Positions 1 to 8,059 are shown, numbered from the stretch's first letter. The stretch is DNA of 64,000 nt from Solibacillus sp. FSL K6-1523 (GCF_038005225.1 NZ_JBBOSU010000001.1:1786001-1850000), one strand, 5' to 3'. A program made the numbers and translations. Notes: a model not told the origin generated them from the sequence alone.

Positions 1-582
1 ACTTATAAAGATGGACGTTTACCAGCGGACTTAGAGCAAGCAAAGAAGGATATGCAAAATTACATTCGTCGTTTAAAGAGACACATCAAAAAATATGATT
101 TGCCTGAGCTCAAATATGTATATGTTACGGAGTATCAAGATGCAGATAACAAGAAGGAAAAGCGTGTTCACCATCACATGATTTGTAATTTTGCTGATAG
201 AGATATAGCAGAAGAACTATGGAATGGAGGAGGTAGAACACAAACTCGTAGACTTCAGCCAGATGATTTTGGGTTAGAGGGGTTAGCTCGTTATATAGCA
301 AAAGAAAAAAGCGAATCAACAATAAAGCGCTATACACCTAGTCGTAATTTGCAACAGCCGAAAATTACGATAGCAGATAGCAAAGTAACCCGTAGACGCG
401 CGGAGAAAATTGCAACAGAAGAAAACATGGCGCAAGAAATCTTTGAAAAGCTTTATGCCGGTTATAGTTTCAAAGACATGGAAGTAAAGTACAGCAATTA
501 TGTTGCTGGTGCATACATCTATGTACGCATGAAACATATCGAACCTATAAAACAAAGAAGGGGAACGAAACAAGATGAATAA
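1..582 (+). CDS. Rolling-circle replication (HUH)-like phage protein, 5' partial
   Basis: The frame is open from base 1, so the true start lies left of the window; at least 193 residues are visible. The segment VHHHMICNF (near codons 55-63 of the visible part) has the His-U-His pattern of HUH single-strand nucleases. The tail after GLARYIAKEK is basic and helical, with an HTH-like stretch (YSFKDMEVKYSN). Such Rep-like proteins occur in replication regions of Firmicutes prophages, where they are thought to nick DNA. The gene overlaps the next one by 8 bp, so they are probably co-translated. Family assignment is by motif only; the catalytic Tyr cannot be placed with certainty. Confidence 0.6.
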   Translation, partial: TYKDGRLPADLEQAKKDMQNYIRRLKRHIKKYDLPELKYVYVTEYQDADNKKEKRVHHHMICNFADRDIAEELWNGGGRTQTRRLQPDDFGLEGLARYIAKEKSESTIKRYTPSRNLQQPKITIADSKVTRRRAEKIATEENMAQEIFEKLYAGYSFKDMEVKYSNYVAGAYIYVRMKHIEPIKQRRGTKQDE

Positions 583-1153
583 AAATCATGGTCTAAATTC
601 GGGTGAACGAGTACCATTTGGCCTTTTCCACGCAGCAGTTGAACGTGAAAAAGAAAGCGCGGCTAAACAGCATCATGTAGAAATGTTACGCGAAGGTCAA
701 ATTACTATTTTTGAAGCAGTTCCCCAAACAAAAAAGGAGGAGAATCTAAAAATGATAGAGCAAGTATTGGCAAAGATAAAAAATGAAATGGCCAACAGCA
801 AAAACAACGCATACGTACAGGTGATTGGTGAGTACCTAATTAATTACGTTCAAAATAATCCTTCATCAGCAGAAAAAGTTATGGACGAAAAGAAAACAAT
901 CGTAGGTAGTTTAGATGCTATGCGTAAAGAGGCGGAAAAGAAAAAGCAAAATAATTGCGCGGTCCTTACAGATCAAGAAGGCTTTGCAATTGTGCTGAAA
1001 TACATGGGGCTAGATGCTGAAACAGCAATTATACAGCAACCAGTACAAGCGTCAGTTCCTATAACTATTAAAACAAACGATACGCCACAAACAGTAGATA
1101 ACATACCTAAGACTAAGCCGCGCTTTAAGGCATCGTTCGAAGAGTTCCTGTGA
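575..1153 (+). CDS. PcfK / AcrIIA9-like protein with a probable internal start at 752
   Basis: The 192-residue frame starts at ATG 575 after AAGGGG. Its second half has the PcfK-family pattern: a helical start, EKVMDEKKTI, then KKKQNNCAVLTDQEGF and a C-terminal helix. Some PcfK-like proteins are classed as AcrIIA9, an inhibitor of type II Cas9. A much stronger Shine-Dalgarno (AAAGGAGGAG, 732-741) precedes an in-frame ATG at 752. That start would give about 133 residues, near the usual size of PcfK/AcrIIA9 proteins. The first 59 residues may therefore be a separate extension or a second isoform. The neighbour PcfJ is the usual partner of PcfK-like genes. Anti-CRISPR activity is inferred from family resemblance only. 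Confidence 0.6.
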   Translation: MNKNHGLNSGERVPFGLFHAAVEREKESAAKQHHVEMLREGQITIFEAVPQTKKEENLKMIEQVLAKIKNEMANSKNNAYVQVIGEYLINYVQNNPSSAEKVMDEKKTIVGSLDAMRKEAEKKKQNNCAVLTDQEGFAIVLKYMGLDAETAIIQQPVQASVPITIKTNDTPQTVDNIPKTKPRFKASFEEFL

Positions 1154-1163
1154 GGTGAGTGCT

Positions 1164-2687
1164 TTGACTGAGATGAAGAATATAACAAATCAATTATTGG
1201 AGCATTTTGAAAGTGAAATAACAGAAGAGATACGAAGTTATGCAAGAGATGATGTATTGACGCATAGCCGTTATCTATTTGTTAGTAAAGGTAAAGATCC
1301 TGAAACGTATTGCACACACTGTCGGTACTGGTACTACGAAGAAGGGACAATCAAAACGGGAACGCAAGGAATTTGTCCGAACTGTAAATCGACTTGCATT
1401 TACAAGTATGCGTGGCGTAGCAGGAATACAGCTTTTGATGCAGCTTACTTTTTGTATTTCAAAAAGTCGATAAAAAATCCGCAAGTTGTGACGGCTACAT
1501 GGTATTACGCCAGTCATGATTTGAGAGGTAATTTTGTCGGAACATCAATTGAGTTAACTGCAGTAGCAAATTTGGTATTCGATTGTGAAAACAATACAGG
1601 TCAAATGTTAGAGAGATGGAGTTGGAATAGGGATTGGACGATTAATGATAGTATCACAACCCCATCTGTTTTACGAAATAGTGGAATCACTCGGAAAGTC
1701 GCGAAACAAAGCATCGAAGTAGCCGCAGCAGGCACTAAGTTAGCATATAGCAATTGGGATAAATATGCGTTAGAAGACATAGGGAAATATTTTGCTTTAG
1801 TTCTTAAATATCCAAGCATTGAAACCCTTAGTAAAGCAGGAGAGACAGGCGTTGTAAAAAGTAAATTATATGGTAATCGAACATATAGCGCGGTAAACTG
1901 GCGTGCTACGAAACTTCATAATATTTTTAAAGTTTCTAAGCAGGATTTCACGCAATTAGTAGATTTGAAGGCGGATTTGTTGGATTACTGGTTATGGCAG
2001 CAGGCACGTAAGGAAAAATCCAAAATGTCAATGAAGGATTTAATTATGCAAGCTAGTCAATATACCTTAGATATTCGTATGGATATATTCAAATATTTAC
2101 GGAAGTATTCAACAATACACAGAATATTTAATTACGCTGAAAAGCAATTCATACAAAATAAAAAGCATTATATTACGCGCGGCCAAGTACTTACTACATG
2201 GAGAGATTATATAGAGGATTGCATTAAGTTGAAAATGGATTTAACCGATGAACAAATCTTGTATCCGCGTAACGTAGAAAAAGCACATCAAGAAACGATG
2301 AAGCGAGTAAAGCATTACGAAGATGAATTGATGAGAGAAAAAATTATGAAGCGTAAGGAACAATTGCAGAAGTACGAATTTCAGTATGGCGGCTTCTTTA
2401 TTCAGATTCCTAAAACAGCAAAGGAAATTATTGATGAGGGGAGCAAGCTTTCTCATTGTGTCGGTAGTTACGCAATACGACACATGGAAGGTAAAATAAC
2501 AATTTTATTTTTACGAGATGTGCTGGAACCAGACAAGCCGTTTTACACCATCGAAATGAATTCAAAGGAAGTCATTGTCCAAGTTAGGGGGCATAAGAAT
2601 CAACCTACTACGGAAGAGGTTCAAAAATTCATAGATATTTTTAAAGTGAAAAAATTAAAACAACAGAAAGCGAGGAAATCGGCATGA
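1164..2687 (+). CDS. PcfJ-like protein
   Basis: About 507 residues. A zinc-ribbon-like pair, CTHC and CPNC, lies near residues 51-76. The C-terminal region has the PcfJ signature: SKLSHCVGSYAIRHMEGK, then a segment around FYTIEMNSKEVIVQVRGHKN. PcfJ proteins are found on conjugative plasmids and in prophages; their biochemical role is unknown. The start is unclear: GTG 1155 abuts GAGGTG, which is too close, while TTG 1164 is correctly spaced from it and is preferred. The gene is followed with a 4-bp overlap by the DUF3102 gene, so it belongs to the early/middle operon. Confidence 0.75.
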   Translation: MTEMKNITNQLLEHFESEITEEIRSYARDDVLTHSRYLFVSKGKDPETYCTHCRYWYYEEGTIKTGTQGICPNCKSTCIYKYAWRSRNTAFDAAYFLYFKKSIKNPQVVTATWYYASHDLRGNFVGTSIELTAVANLVFDCENNTGQMLERWSWNRDWTINDSITTPSVLRNSGITRKVAKQSIEVAAAGTKLAYSNWDKYALEDIGKYFALVLKYPSIETLSKAGETGVVKSKLYGNRTYSAVNWRATKLHNIFKVSKQDFTQLVDLKADLLDYWLWQQARKEKSKMSMKDLIMQASQYTLDIRMDIFKYLRKYSTIHRIFNYAEKQFIQNKKHYITRGQVLTTWRDYIEDCIKLKMDLTDEQILYPRNVEKAHQETMKRVKHYEDELMREKIMKRKEQLQKYEFQYGGFFIQIPKTAKEIIDEGSKLSHCVGSYAIRHMEGKITILFLRDVLEPDKPFYTIEMNSKEVIVQVRGHKNQPTTEEVQKFIDIFKVKKLKQQKARKSA

Positions 2688-3547
2688 CGTTGCAATTTGA
2701 GCTAGGACGACCAAAAGAAGTTATTGCAGGAGAAATAAACGCTATAAAAGTACAAACGCAAACAATGGTTCTCCAGGCATCGAGCGAAATTGGTAAGAGG
2801 TTAATAGAGGTTAAAGAACAGCTTCCGCATGGTGAATGGGGGCAATGGCTAAAAGATAACGTCGAATACAGCCAATCAACTGCAAATAACTTAATGCAAA
2901 TCCATCACGAATATAAAGCAAATTCCCAAGCGTTTGGAGATTTGACGTATACCAAAGCCGTAGCACTTTTAGGCATTGATCCGGGTGAGCGGGAAGAGTT
3001 TGCGAAAGAGGTAAATGCTGAAGAAATTTCAACTCGGGAGCTACAAAAGTTAATTAAAGAAAAACAGGCAATTGAGAAAGAAAAACAAGAGCTTGAGGCA
3101 CAAATGGCCAAAGAAAAGGCAGCGCTTGAAGAGGACCTTGAACAGATGCAATTACAACTGGAGGAGGTTCAGCAGCAAGTTTCTAGCGATGAAGATTCTA
3201 AAAAGGAAATCAACCGCTTAACGCAAGAATTAGCCGTAGCAGAATCAACAGCCGAGAGACTACAGGCAGATTTAAAAGCAAAGCCAATTGAAGCAAAAGC
3301 AGTTGAGATAGTACCCGAAAGCGTTCAAAAAGAATTGGAGCAATTACGTAAGCAAGCAGCAGAACAAGGTGCAGATCCTTTAGAAGTTGCCTTTAAAGTG
3401 AAGTTTGAAACGCTTATTAATCAGTTTGGCTCAACGCTTGAAGCCGCTGAATTAGTGACAAACACAGAGAAACGTAAACAATTTAAACAAATGGTGCACA
3501 AGCTATTGGACCGCATGCGCATTTCCTTGGAAGAGGGGGATGAATAA
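2684..3547 (+). CDS. DUF3102-domain protein with long coiled coil
   Basis: 287 residues. The first ~110 match the DUF3102 pattern: IGKRLIEVKEQLPHGEWGQW followed by STANNLMQIHHEY. Residues ~115-215 are a Lys/Glu/Gln-rich coiled coil, and the C-terminus is helical. DUF3102 proteins are common in phages and plasmids near replication genes; they carry a helical DNA-binding-like region, but the function is not established. The ATG overlaps the upstream stop (ATGA), and the stop overlaps the start of the recU-like gene, which points to coupled translation. Confidence 0.75.
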   Translation: MTLQFELGRPKEVIAGEINAIKVQTQTMVLQASSEIGKRLIEVKEQLPHGEWGQWLKDNVEYSQSTANNLMQIHHEYKANSQAFGDLTYTKAVALLGIDPGEREEFAKEVNAEEISTRELQKLIKEKQAIEKEKQELEAQMAKEKAALEEDLEQMQLQLEEVQQQVSSDEDSKKEINRLTQELAVAESTAERLQADLKAKPIEAKAVEIVPESVQKELEQLRKQAAEQGADPLEVAFKVKFETLINQFGSTLEAAELVTNTEKRKQFKQMVHKLLDRMRISLEEGDE

Positions 3548-4074
3548 TGGCCAGGCTTGCAAAGAAAGGATCCAGATTAGAAATGTTAATCGACATGACT
3601 AATAACGAATACCGCAATGGAGGGGTTGCAGTTGTTGATAAAGTCCCACCACCGTTAAAAATTGGGAAAGTTGTTGGTAAAAATGTTGATGCTTATTTAG
3701 ATAAGGCGGCTTGGTTAGATTACACAGGCGTTTATAAAGGCTATTCGTTGAATTTTGACGCAAAGGAAACGACAGTTGAACGGTTCCCGCTAGCCAACCT
3801 AGCAAATCATCAATATGAAACTATGAAATTATGGAACAGACATGGCGGAGTAACTTTTTTGATTGTGGCATTTTGGCTCAAGGGTAAAAACGAGCCGGAA
3901 ATTTACTATTTAGCTTATAAGCAACTAGCAAAGTTTTGGGAGTTTAAAGATTCGGGTGGCTCGAAATCTATACCGATTAAATATTTCCGTGACCACTGCA
4001 TGCGTATAGAGTGCCGTAACGGATTTACATTGCATTATTTACTCGCATTAGGTTTGCACCAGTTAGGAGGGTGA
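3547..4074 (+). CDS. recU: Phage RecU-type Holliday junction resolvase
   Basis: 175 residues, the usual RecU length. It shows the nuclease-fold signature LDYTGVYKG...FDAKET (acidic residues and Lys of the active site) followed by the conserved H-Q-x-x-x-M-x-x-W block (HQYETMKLW). RecU resolves four-way junctions formed during recombination; in phages it probably debranches replicating DNA before packaging. Start ATG 3547 overlaps the previous stop. GAGG at the 3' end of this gene serves the next small gene. Confidence 0.85.
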   Translation: MARLAKKGSRLEMLIDMTNNEYRNGGVAVVDKVPPPLKIGKVVGKNVDAYLDKAAWLDYTGVYKGYSLNFDAKETTVERFPLANLANHQYETMKLWNRHGGVTFLIVAFWLKGKNEPEIYYLAYKQLAKFWEFKDSGGSKSIPIKYFRDHCMRIECRNGFTLHYLLALGLHQLGG

Positions 4075-4075
4075 A

Positions 4076-4255
4076 ATGATGCAACAGCAGGATAATGAGT
4101 ACAGCAAGCGCGCCGAAAAATGGGCATCCAAAAATGGTTTTAAATTAGGTGCACTTACCGAAAAGACCGTGACACTACAACGTTTATCAGATGACCATTC
4201 GATGCAAGTTGACAAAAGGTTGCTGGATCACATTATGACAGATGAAGGTTATTAA
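4076..4255 (+). CDS. Small hypothetical phage protein (59 aa)
   Basis: An open frame with tandem ATGs at 4076/4079 behind TTAGGAGGGTGA, one of the best ribosome binding sites in the operon. It encodes a charged 59-residue protein beginning MMQQQDNEYSKRAEKWASKN. It sits between recU and the next gene with almost no spacing, as expected for a real operon member. I do not recognise the family. Confidence 0.65.
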   Translation: MMQQQDNEYSKRAEKWASKNGFKLGALTEKTVTLQRLSDDHSMQVDKRLLDHIMTDEGY

Positions 4256-4271
4256 TGATGAGGTGAGGTAA

Positions 4272-4631
4272 TTGAATAAAAAATGTTTAGTTTGCGCAAA
4301 TAGTTATAACCCACAGGATTCTGGTTCATTCTTCAATTTTAAATTTTGTAGCGATGAATGCGAACAAAAAGCGGAAATAGAAGCAAAATCAGCGGAAACA
4401 GGGGTGCATATGTATATGTGCATCTCTCCATTTCCGATTCGGTTCTCTAATGGTACAGAAACAGGCGCAACTGAAATAGTCGTTGAAGGCAGCAAGTGGC
4501 GCATAGATGGAAGCCTGGCGCGCGGTCTTAATAAATTCCATTTAGAAAACCTTTCAGGGAGAGTTGACGAAAAGATTACATGGCTGGAAGTGGACGAACA
4601 GGCACTTTCAAGACACTTTCAGAAGATATAG
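4272..4631 (+). CDS. Hypothetical zinc-finger-like protein
   Basis: 119 residues from TTG 4272, preceded by AGGTGAGG at 4261-4268. The N-terminus has CLVC and CSDEC, a four-cysteine treble-clef or zinc-ribbon-like knuckle of the kind found in small phage proteins. The rest is mixed and carries no motif I know. It is part of the same tightly packed operon as recU. Confidence 0.6.
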   Translation: MNKKCLVCANSYNPQDSGSFFNFKFCSDECEQKAEIEAKSAETGVHMYMCISPFPIRFSNGTETGATEIVVEGSKWRIDGSLARGLNKFHLENLSGRVDEKITWLEVDEQALSRHFQKI

Positions 4632-4647
4632 AAGAGGAGTGATTTTG

Positions 4648-4917
4648 ATGCTTGAAGTAACTAAGAAGAATATAGTAAAAACACGCAAGGCTCATGAATG
4701 TTATGGCTGTTGCAAAATTATTGATAAAGGCGCGGCAGCTGTTAATGTGCGCGGTAAAGAAGATGAACAATATATCCAATTCCATTTACATGTCCAATGT
4801 CATATTTTAATTATGAAGCAAAAACTGTTTAATGAAAACTTTAGCAAAGGTGCAGTAAATAAAATAAGAAACAATAATTATGCAGATAGCGCGGAAGGGG
4901 CAACATGTCCTTATTAA
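4648..4917 (+). CDS. Small cysteine-rich phage protein
   Basis: 89 residues. The frame stays open upstream to 4564, but that overlaps the previous gene without a ribosome binding site; GAGGAG at 4633-4638 points to ATG 4648. The protein has CYGC near residue 18 and later HLHVQCH, so a Cys2His2-type metal site is plausible. No family recognised. Confidence 0.6.
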   Translation: MLEVTKKNIVKTRKAHECYGCCKIIDKGAAAVNVRGKEDEQYIQFHLHVQCHILIMKQKLFNENFSKGAVNKIRNNNYADSAEGATCPY

Positions 4918-4932
4918 TTGAGGTGAAAAAGC

Positions 4933-5331
4933 TTGAGTAAATTTAGATGGTTAGATGATTATTGTGAATTAGAGCAAGAAATCGATACAATCGAATTAGA
5001 GCTAGGAAGAAGTAAAAAAGAACTGAATCGATGGCTTAATGTAAATGACTTAGGCAAATATTCTTTAACACCTGAAAGTCGAGGTGCTAAATTAGAAGAA
5101 ATTATTTTTGATTTAGAACATGAGCTTGCATATAAGTTCAATGATCTGTATGATTTCAAAAGTTCTGTGAGTAAATTTAAAGGCCTGGATAATCAGATTT
5201 TATATTTGCGATATATCGAACAAAAAACATTTGATGAGATAGCAGATGAAACGGGTTATGCAAAAGGAACAATTTACAACAAGCATGCCGCATTAATGAA
5301 AGTCGTAAAGTACCTAACAAATGTATTTTAA
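4933..5331 (+). CDS. ArpU/RinA-like late transcription regulator
   Basis: 132 residues from TTG 4933 with GAGGTGA upstream. The N-terminal half is a helical coiled coil (ELEQEIDTIELELGRSKKEL). The C-terminal half is a sigma-70 region-4-like helix-turn-helix: LYLRYIEQKTFDEIADETGY followed by KGTIYNKHAALMK. This is the layout of ArpU/RinA/DUF1492 proteins, which switch on late (packaging and structural) genes in Gram-positive phages. Its place just before the terminase block fits. Targets would be a promoter between here and 8451. Confidence 0.75.
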   Translation: MSKFRWLDDYCELEQEIDTIELELGRSKKELNRWLNVNDLGKYSLTPESRGAKLEEIIFDLEHELAYKFNDLYDFKSSVSKFKGLDNQILYLRYIEQKTFDEIADETGYAKGTIYNKHAALMKVVKYLTNVF

Positions 5332-5541
5332 TTTCACTTCAATTAAATCAAAATGAAATTAGTGAACCTATTGTAAATACGATATATGATGATAACGTGA
5401 TAGTTTTGCATATGACTATTACGGAACATTTAACATCTCCTCCCTTCAAAACGGGACTGCATTCTTAATTGAGTGTGGTCTTTTTTTAGTATTGTGAATT
5501 AGTTCATTTTGTACTATGTTTGAGATAGAAGGGGGAGAAAC
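5332..5541 (+). other. Intergenic gap after the late regulator
   Basis: 210 bp with no supported gene. It ends the early/middle operon and contains one terminator hairpin (5455-5487). The AT-rich stretch before it may carry a promoter, but I see no convincing -35/-10 pair. Confidence 0.4.
5455..5487 (+). terminator. Rho-independent terminator
   Basis: Ten-base stem GACTGCATTC / GAGTGTGGTC (several G-U pairs), loop TTAATT, then seven T. It closes the operon ending with the late regulator. Confidence 0.65.
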
Positions 5542-5808
5542 ATGGGAAATGAAGAATTGGTATGCTTGGAATGTTCACAGGAAATAAATACCGATTATAC
5601 TTATGGTATTGAATCGTCTGAGGAAGGATTATGTCTTGATTGCAATTCAAATTATGCGTTCTGTGAAAAACATGAAGATTATGTGAGTGTAATTGATGGA
5701 TACGATTATGATTCTCGAATATGTAAAGACTGTGTACAAGAATATTTTTCCGGTCCAGAGACTGATGATCCAGACTTTTTTGATTCGTATGATCCAGATT
5801 TCGACTAA
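5542..5808 (+). CDS. Small acidic cysteine-rich protein
   Basis: 88 residues from ATG 5542 with GAAGGGGGAG upstream. Cysteine pairs CLEC, CLDC and CKDC suggest two zinc knuckles, and the tail is very acidic (DDPDFFDSYDPDFD). It is monocistronic between a terminator and a non-coding region. Family unknown. Confidence 0.6.
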   Translation: MGNEELVCLECSQEINTDYTYGIESSEEGLCLDCNSNYAFCEKHEDYVSVIDGYDYDSRICKDCVQEYFSGPETDDPDFFDSYDPDFD

Positions 5809-5841
5809 GTGCCTTAAAATTAGATGCTTTGTATTTATGTA

Positions 5842-5889
5842 TTGAAGATATAAAGTCGAAAGCCTAAACAGACTATAAAAGCGAATGAG
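5842..5889 (+). repeat. 47-bp direct repeat, copy 1
   Basis: This segment (core TATAAAGTCGAAAGC, then TAAACAGACTATAAAAGC) recurs at 7525-7571 with only a few differences. The two copies flank the 6188-7378 membrane-protein cassette. Each copy contains AGTC...GACT and two TATAAA-like blocks about 24 bp apart. Confidence 0.8.
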
Positions 5890-6010
5890 GTAGGTGGCGT
5901 ATCCAATGGCGTTCATATGGTAAAGTGCTGAGGACACAGCAATACCGGGCATAAACGAGATGCCACAGAAACCGTATATCAAAGTCGTGAGCGATTGTTT
6001 GCGGCTTTTT
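5890..6010 (+). ncRNA. Candidate structured RNA ending in a terminator
   Basis: Nested complementarity follows repeat copy 1. The outer pair is GTGGCGT (near 5892) with ATGCCAC (near 5960); inside it are GGTA/TACC and TGCTG/CAGCA. A separate terminator hairpin follows: AAGTCGTGAGC (5982-5992) pairs with GTTTGCGGCTT (5997-6007), then a T run. The rest of the 5809-6187 gap shows no gene. This could be a small phage RNA or a leader; no known class was recognised. Confidence 0.4.
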
Positions 6011-6187
6011 GTTATGAAACAAATTGTCATACAATAATAGTTCGTTCGCTTGTATGCGCATTTAATAAACAAGTGTAAAGTGGCTAATAGTTATGTATAA
6101 GCTCTCTATAATTTTAGTGACTTTCTTAATTTATTGTTTTATCCTTACAAGAGAATAGGAAAATAATATTGGGAAAGTGGGATTAAT

Positions 6188-7000
6188 TTGTTTAAATGGG
6201 TAGATAAGAAAGATTTAGTGTATTGGCTTATCTTTGTAATGCTGATTAGCTTCCTGTCGTCTGATATAGGGCAATTCGAGCGTTTAGTGTTAGATAATTG
6301 GGCATTTGCAGGAACGGTTGTTTCAATAATTTTAGCGGTTATCGCTATCTTATATACATTCGACCAAAGTTCTACTACAGTTGCTTCAACTAAAAAACTT
6401 GAAGAATCTGCAAAAAGAGTAGAGATAGCTACAAAAGGACTTGAAAATAATAATGTTGATACTCTTATTACGGATTTAGAAAATCGATTGACTGATCTCC
6501 TAAAAGAAATGCATCAGGGAATCGATGAAAATATCAACACCAAATTTGCACCTTTAAAGGATTTGGAATATTTCAGAAATAGCCAACCTTTTTTAGATAA
6601 AAATTTACAAATTCTTAGCGATGAGGGTTGGAGACGATATTTAAACAATAACATAGTTATAGGTCTTAATCTTGAAGGTTTAACATTATTATATTCGTAT
6701 TTTTTATATGAAAACGATTTAGATTATAGTATTGAAAAAACTGAAGGATGGATCTTGGAAATTACTAGGGAGGAAAATAGAGTTAAAGAATATTTAGGTT
6801 TAATTAATGGACAAATGAGATTATTTTCTTCTTTTAATGTATTTGATTACAAACAAATCGATGAACAAGCTCGAGTGTCAGAATTCATAAGTTACAATGA
6901 AGTGGTGTTTGAAGAAATTAAGAGTATTGTAGCAAATAATATGGATCAAATCGGTTATATTATAAGGGATTTAAAAGATATTTTTGATATAGAAGAATAA
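6188..7000 (+). CDS. Two-helix membrane protein with coiled coil (cassette gene 1)
   Basis: 270 residues from TTG 6188. Two hydrophobic segments (about 11-25 and 41-57) are followed by a long helical/coiled region (ASTKKLEESAKRVEIATKGL to about 110) and a soluble, acidic C-terminal domain of ~150 residues. No catalytic motif is visible. The layout (membrane anchor, coiled coil, cytoplasmic domain) is seen in several phage-exclusion and stress proteins, but that is only an analogy. The gene lies between two terminators and between direct repeats, as an independently expressed cargo gene would. Confidence 0.55.
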   Translation: MFKWVDKKDLVYWLIFVMLISFLSSDIGQFERLVLDNWAFAGTVVSIILAVIAILYTFDQSSTTVASTKKLEESAKRVEIATKGLENNNVDTLITDLENRLTDLLKEMHQGIDENINTKFAPLKDLEYFRNSQPFLDKNLQILSDEGWRRYLNNNIVIGLNLEGLTLLYSYFLYENDLDYSIEKTEGWILEITREENRVKEYLGLINGQMRLFSSFNVFDYKQIDEQARVSEFISYNEVVFEEIKSIVANNMDQIGYIIRDLKDIFDIEE

Positions 7001-7093
7001 AAATATTTTAAAGTATTACCTCCAACAAGGTGTGGCTTTTTAGTTTGAAACTTTCTCCATACATACTCGTATGTTAATTAAGGGGGAATATAT

Positions 7094-7378
7094 ATGCGGC
7101 AAACATTAAAAAAGTTTTATAAACGTTTAAGTGTAATAGTACTTGCAATTATATTAATTTTCTTTTTCATCTTTGCTATTTTTACACTTATAATTGAAGG
7201 TTCAAAAGGAAGTTTAGATCCAATAACATTTGTTTCATTAACAGCTGTAATTTTATCTTTCCCAGGAATAGTTAATACTATTGTTGATGAGTATGTTCCG
7301 AAAAAGAAAACATATACATTATCTAGTAATTGTCCTAAATGTAAACATTTAATTCGAATGAATATGAGGGAAGAATAA
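7094..7378 (+). CDS. Small membrane protein with C-terminal CPKC (cassette gene 2)
   Basis: 94 residues from ATG 7094 with AAGGGGGAA upstream. A basic N-terminus precedes two hydrophobic segments (about 12-33 and 44-62). The soluble tail contains NCPKCKHL, half of a zinc knuckle. It follows the 270-residue membrane protein by 93 bp and precedes a terminator, so the two genes may form one unit. Function unknown. Confidence 0.5.
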   Translation: MRQTLKKFYKRLSVIVLAIILIFFFIFAIFTLIIEGSKGSLDPITFVSLTAVILSFPGIVNTIVDEYVPKKKTYTLSSNCPKCKHLIRMNMREE

Positions 7379-7388
7379 AATATTTAAG

Positions 7389-7419
7389 AAGTCGCACTCA
7401 CTACGAGTTGCGGCTTTTT
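7389..7419 (+). terminator. Rho-independent terminator after the cassette
   Basis: AAGTCGCACTC pairs with GAGTTGCGGCTT (one bulge), followed by TTTTT. Its stem resembles the terminator at 5982-6010 on the other side of the cassette. Confidence 0.65.
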
Positions 7420-7425
7420 CTTATG

Positions 7426-7530
7426 CCTTGAACACTGCATATCAAACAGCCACTTAGGAGTATACGGACACTAGTCGGAGTGACTTAAATAAAACCATAC
7501 CAGGGCCGAGTTTGGTGTGCAGTGTTGAAT
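7426..7530 (+). other. Long inverted repeat upstream of repeat copy 2
   Basis: AACACTGCA (about 7430) is complementary to TGCAGTGTT (7518-7526), enclosing ~80 bp with a small inner hairpin (CACT/AGTG). It may be a structured transcript or a protein-binding dyad. No gene is visible between 7379 and 7597. Confidence 0.35.
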
Positions 7531-7571
7531 ATATAAAGTCGAAAGCTAAACAGACTATAAAAGCTAATGAG
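7525..7571 (+). repeat. 47-bp direct repeat, copy 2
   Basis: Near-identical to 5842-5889 and immediately upstream of the next small gene. Recombination between the copies would remove the 6188-7378 cassette cleanly. Confidence 0.8.
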
Positions 7572-7597
7572 CATCTACTATGAATTGTGGAGGGGAA

Positions 7598-7771
7598 ATG
7601 ATGTTTCAATACGAAATCAGAACAAAGGTAGCTGTTAACAACCCGAAGACCGTAGATGGTGTTTACGAAGTTCAAATCAATGAAGGTGCTTATCATTTCT
7701 ACAACGTAGAAGATATTTTATTCTTTTCTATTCCAGTTGCAGAAGTGCATTCAATTGAACTAATCAACTAA
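7598..7771 (+). CDS. Small phage protein (57 aa), paralogue-like to 32705-32875
   Basis: GGAGGGG at 7589-7595 decides for ATG 7598/7601 rather than the ATG at 7580. The product ends INEGAYHFYNVEDILFFSIP and a short strand. This resembles the 56-residue protein at 32705-32875 (VEDGAYFFFDSDEDLIFSAP). A small all-beta fold is likely; function unknown. Confidence 0.6.
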   Translation: MMFQYEIRTKVAVNNPKTVDGVYEVQINEGAYHFYNVEDILFFSIPVAEVHSIELIN

Positions 7772-7789
7772 TAAGTGGAGGGATGAACA

Positions 7790-8059
7790 ATGGCAGAAGC
7801 GAAAAAGATTTTAGCATCAATGGGCATAGACCTAGATACTAAACGGTTTGAATTGAAGCTACGAGCAATCGCTAAATACACTGAAGCATTAGCGGATGAA
7901 TTAGATGGAATTGATAACGCATGGACTTGCGAAGTGTGCGGGCATGATGTCAAGGTAACTTGTAATTACAGTCATTTACCGACAAGGACACAGTGTGATT
8001 CGTGTGGCGCATTAGTTACTGAAGAACAATTGCCAACGCGAATAGAAGGTAGCGATTAA
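7790..8059 (+). CDS. Small zinc-ribbon phage protein
   Basis: 89 residues with GTGGAGGGATG upstream. The N-terminal half is helical. The C-terminal half is a four-cysteine ribbon, CEVC and CDSC, 19 residues apart. Such proteins often precede HNH genes in phages, perhaps as DNA-binding accessory factors. Its stop overlaps the HNH start. Confidence 0.6.
   Translation: MAEAKKILASMGIDLDTKRFELKLRAIAKYTEALADELDGIDNAWTCEVCGHDVKVTCNYSHLPTRTQCDSCGALVTEEQLPTRIEGSD

Noticed and set aside
5647-6072. Reverse-strand 141-codon frame overlapping 5542-5808 and the structured gap.
   Set aside because: Poor start context and a Tyr/Ile-rich composition typical of antisense AT-rich DNA; it contradicts the terminator and repeat structure.
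7426-7571. ATATAAAGTCG and AGACTATA suggested group I intron core elements.
   Set aside because: The pieces are in the wrong order for P7, there is no split gene on either side, and the segment is repeated at 5842.
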